Source of the DNA: Membranipora membranacea | Lineage: Eukaryota > Bryozoa > Gymnolaemata > Cheilostomatida > Membraniporidae | Length of the DNA stretch: 64,000 nt | Assembly: GCA_914767715.1 (NCBI GenBank) | Contig: OU612067.1 | Location: forward strand, 24,590,162 to 24,654,161 | Direction: 5' to 3' | Shown here: positions 34,301 through 45,400 of the stretch, one piece after another | Position numbering within the stretch: the stretch's first letter is position 1 | Layout of the letters: the number at the start of each line of letters is the position of its first letter | Made by a program: the position numbers and the translations under genes | The notes under the pieces: generated by a model | Databases searched by the model: none | Told to the model about the DNA's origin: nothing | The model's input: the letters and a program-made list of their open reading frames with translations, nothing else

Positions 34301-35099
34301 AAGCATCGCAGAGCTGCTGTACTCAACTATTTCGCAGATGGAGTTTTCTCAGACTCCGATGGTGATCTAATCGGCGGTGCACATGTACCTAAAGTAAGTA
34401 ACATTGACTGTTAAATAGGACATGACTTCACCGCATCAGATGGTTCAATCATATCTCAGAAATTGAAAACTTTTTGAAAGTACATATCAGGGCACTGAAT
34501 TTGGGCGGGTTTGAGCAGTATTCATTGATTGTATGAAAGAATTAACACAGAACCCATTATCTTATTATAATATGTTATCTTCATCGATGGATTTAGAATC
34601 CATACCTAGTATTTTCTGCGGGTATAATTAGGGTATAATTAGGGTATAATTAGGGTACAATTAGGGTACAATTAGGGTATAATTAGGGTATAATTAGGGT
34701 ATAATTAGGGTATAATTAGGGTATAATTAGGGTACAATTAGGGTATAATTAGGGTATAATTAGGGTACAATTAGGGTATAATTAGGGTATAATTAGGGTA
34801 TAATTAGGGTATACTTAGGGTATAATAAGAGTATAATTAGGGTATAATTAGGGTATAATTAGGGTATAATTAGGGTATAATTAGGGTATAATTAGGGTAT
34901 AATTAGGGTATACTTAGGGTATACTTAGGGTATAATTAGGGTATAATTAGGGTATAATTAGGGTATAATTAGGGTATAATTAGGGTATAATTAGGGTATA
35001 ATTAGGGTATAATTAGCCACTAATTGGTCACTTATATGTTTACAGGGTCTAAAGATGGAAGGAGACTTTTTCCCGCTCGTATACGATTGGGTGGATTAG
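31314..35099 (+). CDS. phytanoyl-CoA dioxygenase (PhyH) family protein, seven exons
   Basis: Exons 31314-31451, 31680-31933, 32731-32782, 33530-33597, 33822-33891, 34181-34393 and 35046-35099 join in phase to 282 codons and a stop. Motifs in order: FWQRGFIANIPLLSHKEC near the N-terminus, [23 protein letters not shown] with the HxD iron-binding pair, YIPGSHRW, then FHHPLAVHGSY with the second iron-binding His, RRAAVLN with the Arg expected to bind 2-oxoglutarate, and the end FFPLVYDWVD. This is a soluble Fe(II)/2-oxoglutarate-dependent oxygenase; the substrate is unknown, and true phytanoyl-CoA activity cannot be assumed. The start Met is not in the first recognised exon, so one short 5' exon is missing. 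The donor of the first exon (ATG|GTTGGT) is weak. Intron 6 holds an 11-bp minisatellite. Exons 6 and 7 are repeated 7.6 kb downstream. Confidence 0.88.
32254..32390. repeat. foldback (MITE-like) element in PhyH intron 2
   Basis: AAGTTTGATTCAGTTTGCCTGC near 32261 is matched in reverse complement by a block near 32350-32380 (GCAGGTAAACTGGATCGAAC and beyond), giving arms of about 30-35 bp with a few mismatches and a loop of about 50 bases. No clear target duplication was found, so the class is unknown. Confidence 0.55.
34620..35015 (+). repeat. 11-bp minisatellite in PhyH intron 6, 36 units
   Basis: The unit GGGTATAATTA is repeated exactly 36 times (396 bases), with a few variants (GGGTACAATTA, GGGTATACTTA, GAGTATAATTA). 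Each junction spells TTAGGG, the animal telomere hexamer, but the period is 11, so this is not a telomeric array. The other copy of this intron has only 6 units. The array ends about 30 bases before the last exon's acceptor. Confidence 0.95.
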
Positions 35100-35214
35100 C
35101 GTGTTTGGGACATAGGGAGTCTGAAAGCTCCAAAATCGTGCACTGAGTTGTAAGCAGATCATTATAATTTTTATGTCTCAAATGGAAATAACTGTATCAA
35201 ATCATGGTATGCTA

Positions 35215-35220
35215 AATAAA
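35215..35220 (+). promoter_or_regulatory. poly(A) signal of the PhyH gene
   Basis: AATAAA lies 116 bases after the PhyH stop codon in an AT-rich context; the equivalent AATAAA is kept in the duplicated copy at 42471-42476. Confidence 0.6.
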
Positions 35221-38200
35221 TATTGATTCTTATCAATTATTCAAGAACCAGCATTTTGTCTTACGAAGTAATGGCTCAAACCGTCAAAGTTGAGAATGTC
35301 CAAAAGATGAAATGTATGAAAATATGGCCAAAATAATCATTTGACTTTAATCTGCCCTTGAACCTTATGTCAAAGGAGTTTTATGTCAGTTTGATTATAA
35401 GCCAACTTTGATTGTTTATTGTGATGGCTGACATAAAAAAAATTGTTTGAAATTTGTTGTGTATGGTGGATTTGTAGTTTATGAAAGCAGCCTGCACTGT
35501 TTTAATTCCATCTGAATCCGGCCTTAAAGTAACTACATCATAACTTGCAGTAGTCCTGGAGCAATATTTTGAAAACAGCAAAATTTAACAGTAACACGAA
35601 TCCAACCTTTTTTGACAAAATGACCAATATTACATTTATGAATTAACACTACATACTTCCGACTGAACCACACATATACAAACTGAATAATCATGAAACA
35701 TGCAATTGTGATTGCGACATATATAATACAGAAATAACTTTATTATTGTTAGTATCACATTAGTCCGGGCTTCAAACTAAAACATTGGGTACCTGTCAGT
35801 ATACTCTGCGGATGTCTGCATACTTCGCTGTTATGATGGTAATATTGGCTATTACTCCTTGCTTGTATGGTGTTATCTACTCTATGTACCAGCTGTATAG
35901 AGGTGCGCTGCTGCATGACATGGGCAGAGTGTTTTTTTTCTGTTCTGGCTATCTCATTGGCTGTTTCTTTCTAATTTGATTGGCTGTTGTGTTGCTGTTT
36001 GTTGCCCAATGGGCCACATTTACAGTCAACACTTAAATGAAATAACTACAATGTATTATAATGACCTGTTGACTTTGCATGTGGTGATAATCATAATCCG
36101 ATCTTTGGCACTTGCTTTATAGAACTGTGAGAACTAATCTGCAGGAAACTCGGTCACTGGAGAAAACCAGGCTTTGAGAATAACTGGTCTGTGAGAAAAC
36201 TGACATGTGGTTGAGTCCAGTCTGTGGGGAGAACTGAGCTTTAGTTAAAACTGTGAGGAACGGAAATTTGACTCACTGTGCATATACTTTAAGAGAGTAT
36301 ATGCTGTGAGGAACGGAATTGGTACTATCCTATTACTAAAGTATATGCTGTATACTATTAGTATGTAAAGTTGTTCTATAATCGTCCTACTTTTAAATTT
36401 GGTTCTAACTATGGTTCTAGTAATGGTTTTAAATCTTGCACTCCGGACACTTCTAAATGTCACTTTATTGTTGTGTAATTTATTTGTAGCTCTAATTTGG
36501 AGTTACCTCCTCTTTTATGCACTCGCTCAAATCTATAAAAATGTGGTTCCAATTGGTAATACTAGCACTCTGGTGAGTACGAGGTATTTAACTTATTAGT
36601 TTCTAGTGACGAACAGCTGGTTCCCACTACTCCACAAATCCATTTACTAAGAGGTTGTTATTGAGACTGACCTTTTCTTGGCTTCACTAGAAGTTGCCTT
36701 CAAGATGTTTAAGAAAGGTTCCTGCCGATAACCTGCTAAGACCCCTGTCATGTTCTAACAGTAAAACTCTTGTTGAGTTTTGAGACAATGCTCTTACACC
36801 ACAAAGTCAATATTATCCTTAAATGTTGGTACGACACAATCACTATTATTTTATGAATGTGTTCAGGTGCATTTGATATTTTTTTTATTCAACTTAGGTG
36901 ATTGATTTTAATTATGAGCACCTACTTGATCTCCGTATAGTGCCTGGAAGCCCAATCAGGTAATCAAGGCGGTGTATCAGTATCACAGGCGTCTTAGCCA
37001 AGTTAAATTAGCTAAAGACTCTAACCCAATTTCTAGTGAAGGAAAGAGGTATCAGTCTGTGGTCACTCTAAAATTGATGATGTTCAAATTCTATATTCAA
37101 TGTTGAATTAATGTTTCACAGATTAGAGGTATCTTATCTTAAATCGGAAGCGTCCTACTTCTTTAAAACACAAGAATCTGATCCTAAACTATTATTCCGA
37201 AACGCAATCTATTTAACCCCCAAGCAGATATGACTACTACTCATTTCTGTTCTGCTTTAACAGTAGTTCCCAATGATACTTCTCAATAATTTCCGACTTT
37301 GATATGAGCACAGACGCGAAATACCTGCGTTTTAACGGTGGGTCACAATGATTTCAGACTTTGATATGAGCACCGACACGAAATACCTGCGTTTAGCGGT
37401 GGGTCACAATGATTAAACCTCCTAAAATTAATTTTGAATCCTGTTTCAGAGTGTTGTTATAGTAACAATTAACAACGACTTACTTTAGTTGATTGCAAAA
37501 TTGTCTTATAAACTCTTAGTGAGTATGACCTAACGTCTGAGTACCTGACAAACTGTCCCTAATTACTTTGCCAATTACTATATGCATAGAAATCAACTAC
37601 AACAGTATATTCACTAAAGTTATGGTTTATCGTCGTGATACTTATAAAAAAAAAGATAATGTAATTCAAATGATACTCACAGTATATAATGGTCCTTAGA
37701 CTCCATTTTAGTTTTAGCGGTCTAACAAAGATCTCTGATTTAAAGCTAGCATTTATTAAATCAAAATATAATGTCTTTTACTAGCTATGTAAAAAGTTGA
37801 CTGCGCTGCTCAAAGAATGAAACTGTAATGATTTACTGTTCAAAATTTCGGCCTTTATATAGGTCCCGATTTTTGTGCTGACTCTGCTTGTTGTCGTTTG
37901 ATTAGCTGTCAGCGGATTAGTGGATTAGTGTCTCTTGTGGCTTTGTTTTATGAAACCGTTCTGTGGTCACGTCACATGGTATATTGCTGCTGTTCCTCAG
38001 TCTTCCCTCTGGAAGTTATTGTTCTATTTTTGGGCTGACTTTGTTGTTGTTACTCCATGATTTATTGCTTCCGTATCACCCTGAAGTTTACTTGGTACTT
38101 GGTACTATGACTATTGGAAAACCAAATTACTGCTTCAGTGGAATTCCTATTTTCAAACCAGATTAGCATGCTCCGGTTGTCTTTGTTACATCTTTGATGG

Positions 38201-41159
38201 ATCACCTCTGCGTCTCTCTGCTTGTTGTTTATGCTTGTGATTACTAAATACAATGGAGGTTACTGGGTGCATTTGTTTTCATAGCTATCTGTACCCTCTG
38301 ACTTCTGCGGCTGGCTGAATGTAACTACATATCTCAAGTGCCCATTTTTGGTACTGACAAAACTGAGCTATGGGAAAACTTACCTGTAGATAAACCAAAC
38401 TGCTTCCAGTCAGCGCCTTAGCGACATAACTATATACTGTATTATTATTGGAGCATTTTCTTGACCAATGATTTCCAGAATTGGAAATGACTGTAACTGT
38501 AAAAATTACAGTCATGATCATTTTGACTGTACATCTGTATCATCATAACAAATGCCAGTCTCAGTCTCGACAAGACAAAACAGTGTCACGAGGCAAATCT
38601 TACGAGACCGGGAAATGTCTTGACCCGTTGCCATCACTAACTAGGTTATATCTTTGACTGCAATGATGTAATTTTATTAGGAGCCAGCCAGTAGAGTGTT
38701 CTTAATGGACATGAATGGATTAATCGTCCTTGCCCGTCCAACAGAGACAGTTCATCTAATTTGTGGTTGCTTGTCTAGCAAAAACCGTCTGTCCAGGATT
38801 TTTATGTCTGTCCATCAAAAGTGCTAGTCGTCGAACACCTCAGGTAGCATATAGAACTGCTAAAACAATGAAACTGGCAAAAGCTCAGATCCTTTCATAT
38901 TTTACTGATATGTTATGATGGATGATGATTTAGGTGGTAAGTTGGCAGTTTGTTATATTGGTTTTAGTTACCAGCATTTTGTCTGCAAAAACCATAATGG
39001 TTTGACATTCTGTTCTAAATGCTAGAAAACTGATAATGAGTTGCAAACTTAAGGCTTGTATTTTCTGTTGTCTGTATAACATTAAGATAATTACCTACCC
39101 TTAAAGTTGGGAGTGCTGCCATCAAATACCCGAGATGCGGCCAACAAAAGTTGCAATACCCCCTCAATTATCTGTATATAACCATCATTGAAACAAAAGC
39201 GCATTTTCAATTTTACTGGCACCTTGAAAACTGGCTTCAGATGTTCTTAGAGATTTTCTTTTTATGTTGCCCTTGCATTGAGCCGCCCGTCGCATAAAGC
39301 CTGTTTTCAATGCTCCGAGTGTGTCGATTTCAGAATGGTTAATGATTTAAGTTTCAATTATAGTTTTAAAAAAACCAGAACAATAAGGTTTAACTATGCC
39401 CTGAATCGCACGAAGAGTGGAATGCACCCCCTTAATCTAATTTACATTAAATTAATTAATTGCAAATTGTAGAATTTTGCTGTCAAGACAATAAATGGTT
39501 ACGATATATACAAGAAACTGCATGATGTGTAGCAGAGGCAGTTTAGATATCGTAACAATATCTACTGAAATGCACCATTCCACCATAGACTAGAGTGATG
39601 ACAGACATTAGGCAGAGATAGTTCAGTCTCTAAGGTAACCAATTTTCGAACGTAGTTTAGATACAGTTGTGCCAGCTGGGTTTGAGCTGCCGAAATTCTG
39701 TAGGAGATATCAATTAATAATTATTAGCTATGAATTCAACATTTCCTAAGACAACAACTGAAAGGAGGGTCACAATCACCTTGCTCCAATATCCAACAAT
39801 GCATTTATTTTTATGATTTTTGAAGATCAGTAATGGATTTCTTTTTCTGTTCGACCAATGAAATAAAATGAATATATTGAGGTTTGATTCCTATCAGTAT
39901 AGTTAAAAAATTTAGGATTTTCTTTTGATCCCCTTCAAAGTTCCAATCTGATATTGCGTTGTGAGAATCCATCTCTCACCATACAGTGTTACAAGATTAT
40001 CTTGTGTGTGTTGGAGTCAGTTTAATTTAGCAAAGTAGTTTTGAATGACCCCCACTGTCTGGACAAGCTTGTTGAACCCCCCCCCCCCCCCAAAACAAAG
40101 CTAGTGATGACAGGCCAGACCACCGCATGCTTTCTAAATGCAACTAGTGATCCCTCAGGATCGGACAGCTCTCACTAACCCAGTTGTAGAAAATTTTGTT
40201 CCATTCAACAGAAAGGGCTGTTCGATATACTTTTGATACTGTAGGACTACCGGCAAAGTTAAATAATATGGTTGTCACCCGTGCATTATCAGATGCATAA
40301 ATAAACAACATTCATGGCAAATTTGAATGTGCTTCCCACCCCCTGTATCTCACTCATTAAAACTCTTCTTCTGCGGTGCTATGCTCTGATTCGCAGCCAA
40401 TTTTGAATTATGCCTTAAAACATGACAATTCTGCATTCTTTGTTGAAACACAATTGACATCTTTTTTTCATACACACTATCGGTGGTGCTTCCTTTTTAA
40501 TACAGGACAGGTACGCCGTGTCTGACTTCAAAATTAGTAGAGAAGTGGAAAGGAAAGAATCATAAGTTTAGATGAATTCAGCAGGCCCACAATGCTAAAT
40601 CATATGAATTTGCGATTGATCTACATGCATATGCTATGCATCATCGACTTTTCTACCACAGTGAGATATCCTTGCCTCACAGTATTTAATGGTGGACACT
40701 TTTTGATGCCCAGTGTCCAGTCTAGTGTTGTGTGTTTCGTCTATGGCTGTAGCCTTGGAACCTTAGAACTCAGTGCTTATGACAAACTGTGTAATTCTCT
40801 TGTCCACAGTTTTTAATTCTGTATTTTGAGGCTTTTGATAATCCGGAAGACTTATGCTTAGGTTGGGAGCCTTGCATTTTATGGGTGCTGCTAAGCTAGG
40901 TCTATCTGTCACAGGTCTGTAACAACAAAGAAACTATGTAAGACCACTCTTTAAGACCAGATATTGATCAAAATAACTTCAATTAAATGGCAATAAAGTG
41001 TGTAACGTAGATTGGTCAATATTCAATATCTCAGAGTCGCAAAAACCTTGGTCGTAATTGGAGTTATACCCTCCTGAAAGGCACAATTCTTAGGCCTAAC
41101 ATCTGGCGTTTACTAATTTTGATAGTATCTAACGCTGTAATTATTTCAAAATCTGAGTT
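35221..41159. other. duplicated 6-kb non-coding segment, first copy
   Basis: No coding exon is recognised in either copy (second copy 42477-48640). Short frames recur in both but are opened and closed by indels between copies. Visible structure: repeated GTGAGGAACGGAA and GTGAGAAxAxTG motifs at about 36120-36330, a 62-bp direct repeat at 37289-37412, a TATA-like TTTATATAGG at about 37854, an ACTGTAA/TTACAGT hairpin at about 38489-38515, and a 15-nt C run at 40077-40091. Some of this could be an old LTR-type element, but no pol-type protein or matched LTR pair was seen. Confidence 0.5.
37289..37412 (+). repeat. 62-bp direct repeat, two copies
   Basis: The block with GACTTTGATATGAGCAC, CGAAATACCTGCGTTT and GGTGGGTCACAATGAT occurs twice with a period of 62. 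The same pair is present at about 44859-44982 in the second duplication unit, so it predates the 7.5-kb duplication. Confidence 0.8.
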
Positions 41160-41531
41160 AGATATGACTACATATGCGTCAACAATTAGATGTACCGGGA
41201 GAAGACAATTACCATTTTTAGAAACCTCTCCGTTATCATCAGTATAACCAGGCTAGCCTGTGTACCTTTGTGCCGACATTTCGGTCGCTTAACAGTTTAT
41301 TCGATTCCACCGTTCCTCTTATTTGGTGCTAATAAATTATTGAGCGACAGCAAGTTTTCAATAATGCGAAGTTTGAGAATTGCTAGGAATTTTGACAATG
41401 GGTCACAAACTGATAAACTAGTATACATAGCATCTAAGATTAGATTAAACTGTCCAATTACAAGTGGAGAAATAACCTTTATGAATATAGTATGTTTGAA
41501 AACAAAACTGATATCAGTTCATTTGTTATCT
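41160..41531 (+). repeat. truncated type A caspase flank at the duplication junction
   Basis: The end of unit 1 matches the type A flanks at about 8230-8600, 48660-49032 and 60030-60360 (for example TTTGGTGCTAATAAATTATTGAGCG). It stops exactly at the tandem junction, so no ankyrin exon follows. A 128-codon frame here is a by-product. Confidence 0.75.
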
Positions 41532-41766
41532 ATAATCACCACACCCAAAACAAATAGATTGAAAGAAAAATGTTAATTGCTAGATACAAGTTAATCCGAC
41601 TCCAAATGACTTGATTTCAGAATCCAATAGTCCAAATTCTGCAATATTCTATGACAACTGGAGGCCAGTGTTGCATCATTCGTAAGAAATATATTTGCTG
41701 GACAACAGACTTTCTTAAAAAATGATTGAAGCTGTTTCAGAAAAAGATATATTATAATCATTTCAG

Positions 41767-42355
41767 ACAATCTTGACGCCCGAAGAACTTGATTCCTTCA
41801 AACCAGAGCCGGTTTTATTGAAGAAGGGTGAGGCTAGCTTCCACCACCCGCTAGCTGTACATGGTTCATATGGTAATAAATCAGATGAGCATCGCAGAGC
41901 GGCCGTACTCAACTATTTCGCAGATGGAGTTTTCTCAGACTCCGATGGTGATCTAATCGGGGGTGCACATGTACCTAAAGTAAGTAACATCGACTGTTTA
42001 GTAGGACATGACTTCATCGCATCAGATGGTTCAATCATGTCTCAGAAATTAAAAAGTTTTTGAAAGTACATATCAGGGCACTGAATTTGGGCGGGTTTGA
42101 GCGGTAGTCCTTGATTGTATGAAAGAATTAACACAGAACCCATTATCTTATTATAATATGTTATCTTCATCGATGGATTTAAAATCCATACCTAGTCTTT
42201 TCTGCGGGTATAATTAGGGTATTATTAGGGTATAATTAGGGTATAATTAGGGTATAATTAGGGTATAATTAGCCACTAATTGGTCACTTATATGTTTACA
42301 GGGTCGAAAGATGGAAGGAGACTTTTTCCCGCTCGTATACGATTGGGTGGATTAG
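41767..42355 (+). CDS. duplicated PhyH terminal exons 6' and 7'
   Basis: Exon 41767-41979 and exon 42302-42355 match PhyH exons 6 and 7 with all splice sites, frame, stop and a downstream AATAAA kept. There are four silent changes and two replacements across 267 bases (KSDK to KSDE in exon 6; GLKMEG to GRKMEG in exon 7). The second iron-binding His and the 2-oxoglutarate Arg are kept. There are no upstream exons in this copy, only 235 bases of intron 5, so it can be used only as an alternative 3' end spliced from PhyH exon 5, or is a young partial pseudogene. Confidence 0.75.
42206..42271 (+). repeat. 11-bp minisatellite in the duplicated PhyH intron, 6 units
   Basis: GGGTATAATTA repeated exactly six times (66 bases), one unit with ATTATTA. 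It is the counterpart of the 36-unit array at 34620-35015. Confidence 0.95.
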
Positions 42356-42476
42356 CGTGTTTGGGACATAAGGAGTCTAAAAGCTCCAAAATCGTGCACT
42401 GAGTTGTAAGCAGATCATTATAATTTTTATGACTCAAATGGAAATAACTGTATCAAATCATGGTATGCTAAATAAA

Positions 42477-45400
42477 TATTGATTCTTATCATTTATTCAA
42501 GAACCAGCATTTTGTCTTACGAAGTAATGGCTCAAACCGTCAAAGTTGAGAATGTCCAAAAGATAAAATGTATGAAATGGCCATAATAATCATTTGACTT
42601 TAATCTGCCCTTGAACCTTATGTCAAAGGAGTGTTATGTCAGTCTTTAAATTTTGCTGATTGAGATTGCAACTCCCAGATTACTTCAATGTGGCAAGTTT
42701 TCTTCAATAAAAAGTCAAATAGATCGGATATGTCTGAAACAAACTGTTCTCATTTGTAATTTCAGAGAGCCGCAGATTTCACACCTTGCTTTTAGGTTGC
42801 GCTATCACCAGTCCATCAGTTTGTTCGACTCCTTTTCCTTTTGATTTCCACTCATTAAACTAAGAATGCTCAGCTTTTTTGTAATGGAAGCAAGCTTTTG
42901 CCTGGAGCGAATCAGCCCAACTTCAGCTACTATTACTTGGTGGAAATGGAGGTCCTATCCACAGTGGGAGTAGTTTGATTATAAGCCTACTTTGATTGTT
43001 TATTGTGATGGCTGACATAAAAAAATTGTTTGAAATTTGTTGTGTATGGTGGATTTGTAGTTTATGAAAGAGCCTGCAGTGTTTTAATTCCATCTGAATC
43101 CGGCCTCAAAGTAACTACATTATAACTTGCAGTAGTCCTGGAGCAATATTTTGGAAGCAGCAAAATTTAACAGTAACACGAATCCGACCTTTTTTGACAA
43201 AATGACCAATATTACGTTTATGAATTGACACTGCATACTTCCGACTGAACCACACGGAATCAATTTGAATAATCATGCAACATGCAATTGTGATTGCGAC
43301 ATATATAATACAGAAATGACTTTATTATTGTTAGTATCACATTAGTCCGGGCCTGTCAGTATACTCTGCGGGTGTCTGTATACTTCGCTGTTATGATGGT
43401 AATATTGGCTTTTACTCCTTGCTTGTATGGTGTTATCTACTCTATGTACCAGCTGTATAGAGGTGCGCTGCTGCATGACATGTGCAGAGTGTTTTTTTCT
43501 GTTCTGGCTATCTCATTGGCTGTTTCTTTCTAATATGATTGGCTGTTGTGTTGCCCTTTGTTGCCCAATGGGCCACATTTACAGTCAACACTTAAATGAA
43601 ATAACTACACTGTATTATAATGACCTGTTGACTTTGCATGTGGTGATAATCATAATCCAATCATTGGCACTTGCTTTATAGAACTGTGAGAACTAATCTG
43701 CAGGAAACTCGGCCACTGGAGAAAACCAGGCTTTGGGAGTAACTGGTCTGTGAGAAAACTGACATGTGGTGAGTCCAGTCTATGGGGAGAACTGAGCTTT
43801 AGTTAAAACTGTGAAGAACGGAAATTGGACTCACTGTGCATATACTTTAAGAGAGTATATGCTGTGAGGAACGGAATTGGTACTATCCTATTACTAAAGT
43901 ATATGCTGTGTACTATTAGTATGTAAAGTTGTTCTATAACCGTCCTACTTTTAAATTTGGTTCTAACTATGGTTCTAGTAATGGTTTTAAAGCTTGCACT
44001 CCGGACACTTCTAAATGTCACTTTATTGTTGTGTAATTTATTTGTAGTTCTAATTTGGAGTTACCTCCTCCTTCATGCACTGAAGAAAGACAAGATCGCT
44101 CAAATCTATTAAAATGTGGTTCCAATTGGTAATACTAGCACTCTGGTGAGTACGAGGTATTTCACTTATTAATTTTTAGTGACGAACAGCTGGTTCCCAC
44201 TACTCCACAAATTAATTTACTAAGGGGTTGTTATTGCGCCTGACCTTTTCTTAGCTTCACTAGAAGCTGCCTTCAAGCTGTTTAAGAAAGGTTCCTGCCG
44301 ATAACCTGCTAAGACCCCGGTCTTGTTCTAACAGTAAAACTCTTGATGAGTTTTGAGACAATGCTCTTACACCACAAAGTCAATATTATCCTTAAATATT
44401 GGTACGACACAATCACTATTATTTTATGAATGTGTTCAAGTGCGTTTGATATTTTTGTTATTCAACTTAGGTGATTGATTTTAATTATGAGCACCTACTT
44501 GATCTCTGTATATTGCCTGGAGGCCCAATCAGGTTATCAAGGCGGTGTATCAGTATCACAGACGTCTTAGCCAAGTTAATTTAGCTAAAGACTCCAACCC
44601 AATTTCTAGTGAAGGAAAGAGGTATCAGTCTGTGGTCACTCTAAAATTGATGTTCAAATTCTATATTCAATGTTGAATTAATGTTTCACAAATTAGAGGT
44701 ATCTTATCTTAAATCGGTAGCGTCCTACTTCTTTAAGACACAAAAATCTAATCCTAAACTATTATGCCGAAACTTAATCTATTTAACCCCCAAGCAGATA
44801 TGACTACTACTTACTTCTGCTCTGCTTTAACAGTAGTTCCCAATGATACTTCTCAATAATTTCCGACTTTGATATGAGCACAGACGCGAAATACCTGCGT
44901 TTTAGCGGTGGGTCACAATGATTTCCGACTTTGATATGAGCACCGACGCGAAATACCTGCGTTTAGCGGTGGGTCACAATGATGAAACCTCATAAAGTAA
45001 ATTTTGAATCCTGTTTCAGAGTGTTGTTATAGTAACAATTAACAACGACTTACTTTAGTTGATTGCAAAATTGTCTTATAAACTCTTAGTGAATATGACT
45101 TAACGTCTGAGTACCTGACGAAATGTCCCTAATTACTTTGCCAATTACTATATGCATAGAAATCAACTACAACAGTATATTCACTGAAGTTATGGTTTAT
45201 CGTCGTGATACTTATAAAAAAAATTATAATGTAATTCAAATGATACTCACAGTATATATTGGTCCTTAGACTCCACTTTAGTTTTAGCGTTCTAACAAAG
45301 ATCTCTGATTTAAAGCTAGCATTTATCAAATCAACACATAATGTCTTTTACTAGCTATGTAAAAAGTTGACTGTGCTGCTCAAAGAATTGAACTGTACTG

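Larger units (their letters stand above)
33946..41531 (+). repeat. unit 1 of a 7.6-kb tandem duplication
   Basis: This 7,586-bp unit begins in PhyH intron 5 (ATAATCACCACACCC) and runs through PhyH exons 6-7, about 6 kb of non-coding DNA, and a truncated type A caspase flank. At 41531/41532 the flank (TTTGTTATCT) is joined directly to the intron sequence again, which marks the duplication junction to the base. Unit 2 follows in the same orientation with scattered substitutions and small indels. Confidence 0.92.

Noticed and set aside
34620-35015. Interstitial telomere array or CRISPR-like array
   Set aside because: The period is 11, not 6, and there are no spacers. It is a minisatellite with TTAGGG arising at the unit junction.
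37289-38100. LTR of a retrotransposon (direct repeats followed by a TATA-like motif)
   Set aside because: No second LTR, primer-binding site or gag/pol sequence was found; the only other copy is the tandem duplicate.
41190-41576. 128-codon frame shared with 8202-8710, 48693-48923 and 60047-60417
   Set aside because: The frames break at different places in the four type A flanks, so this is conserved flanking DNA rather than a coding exon.
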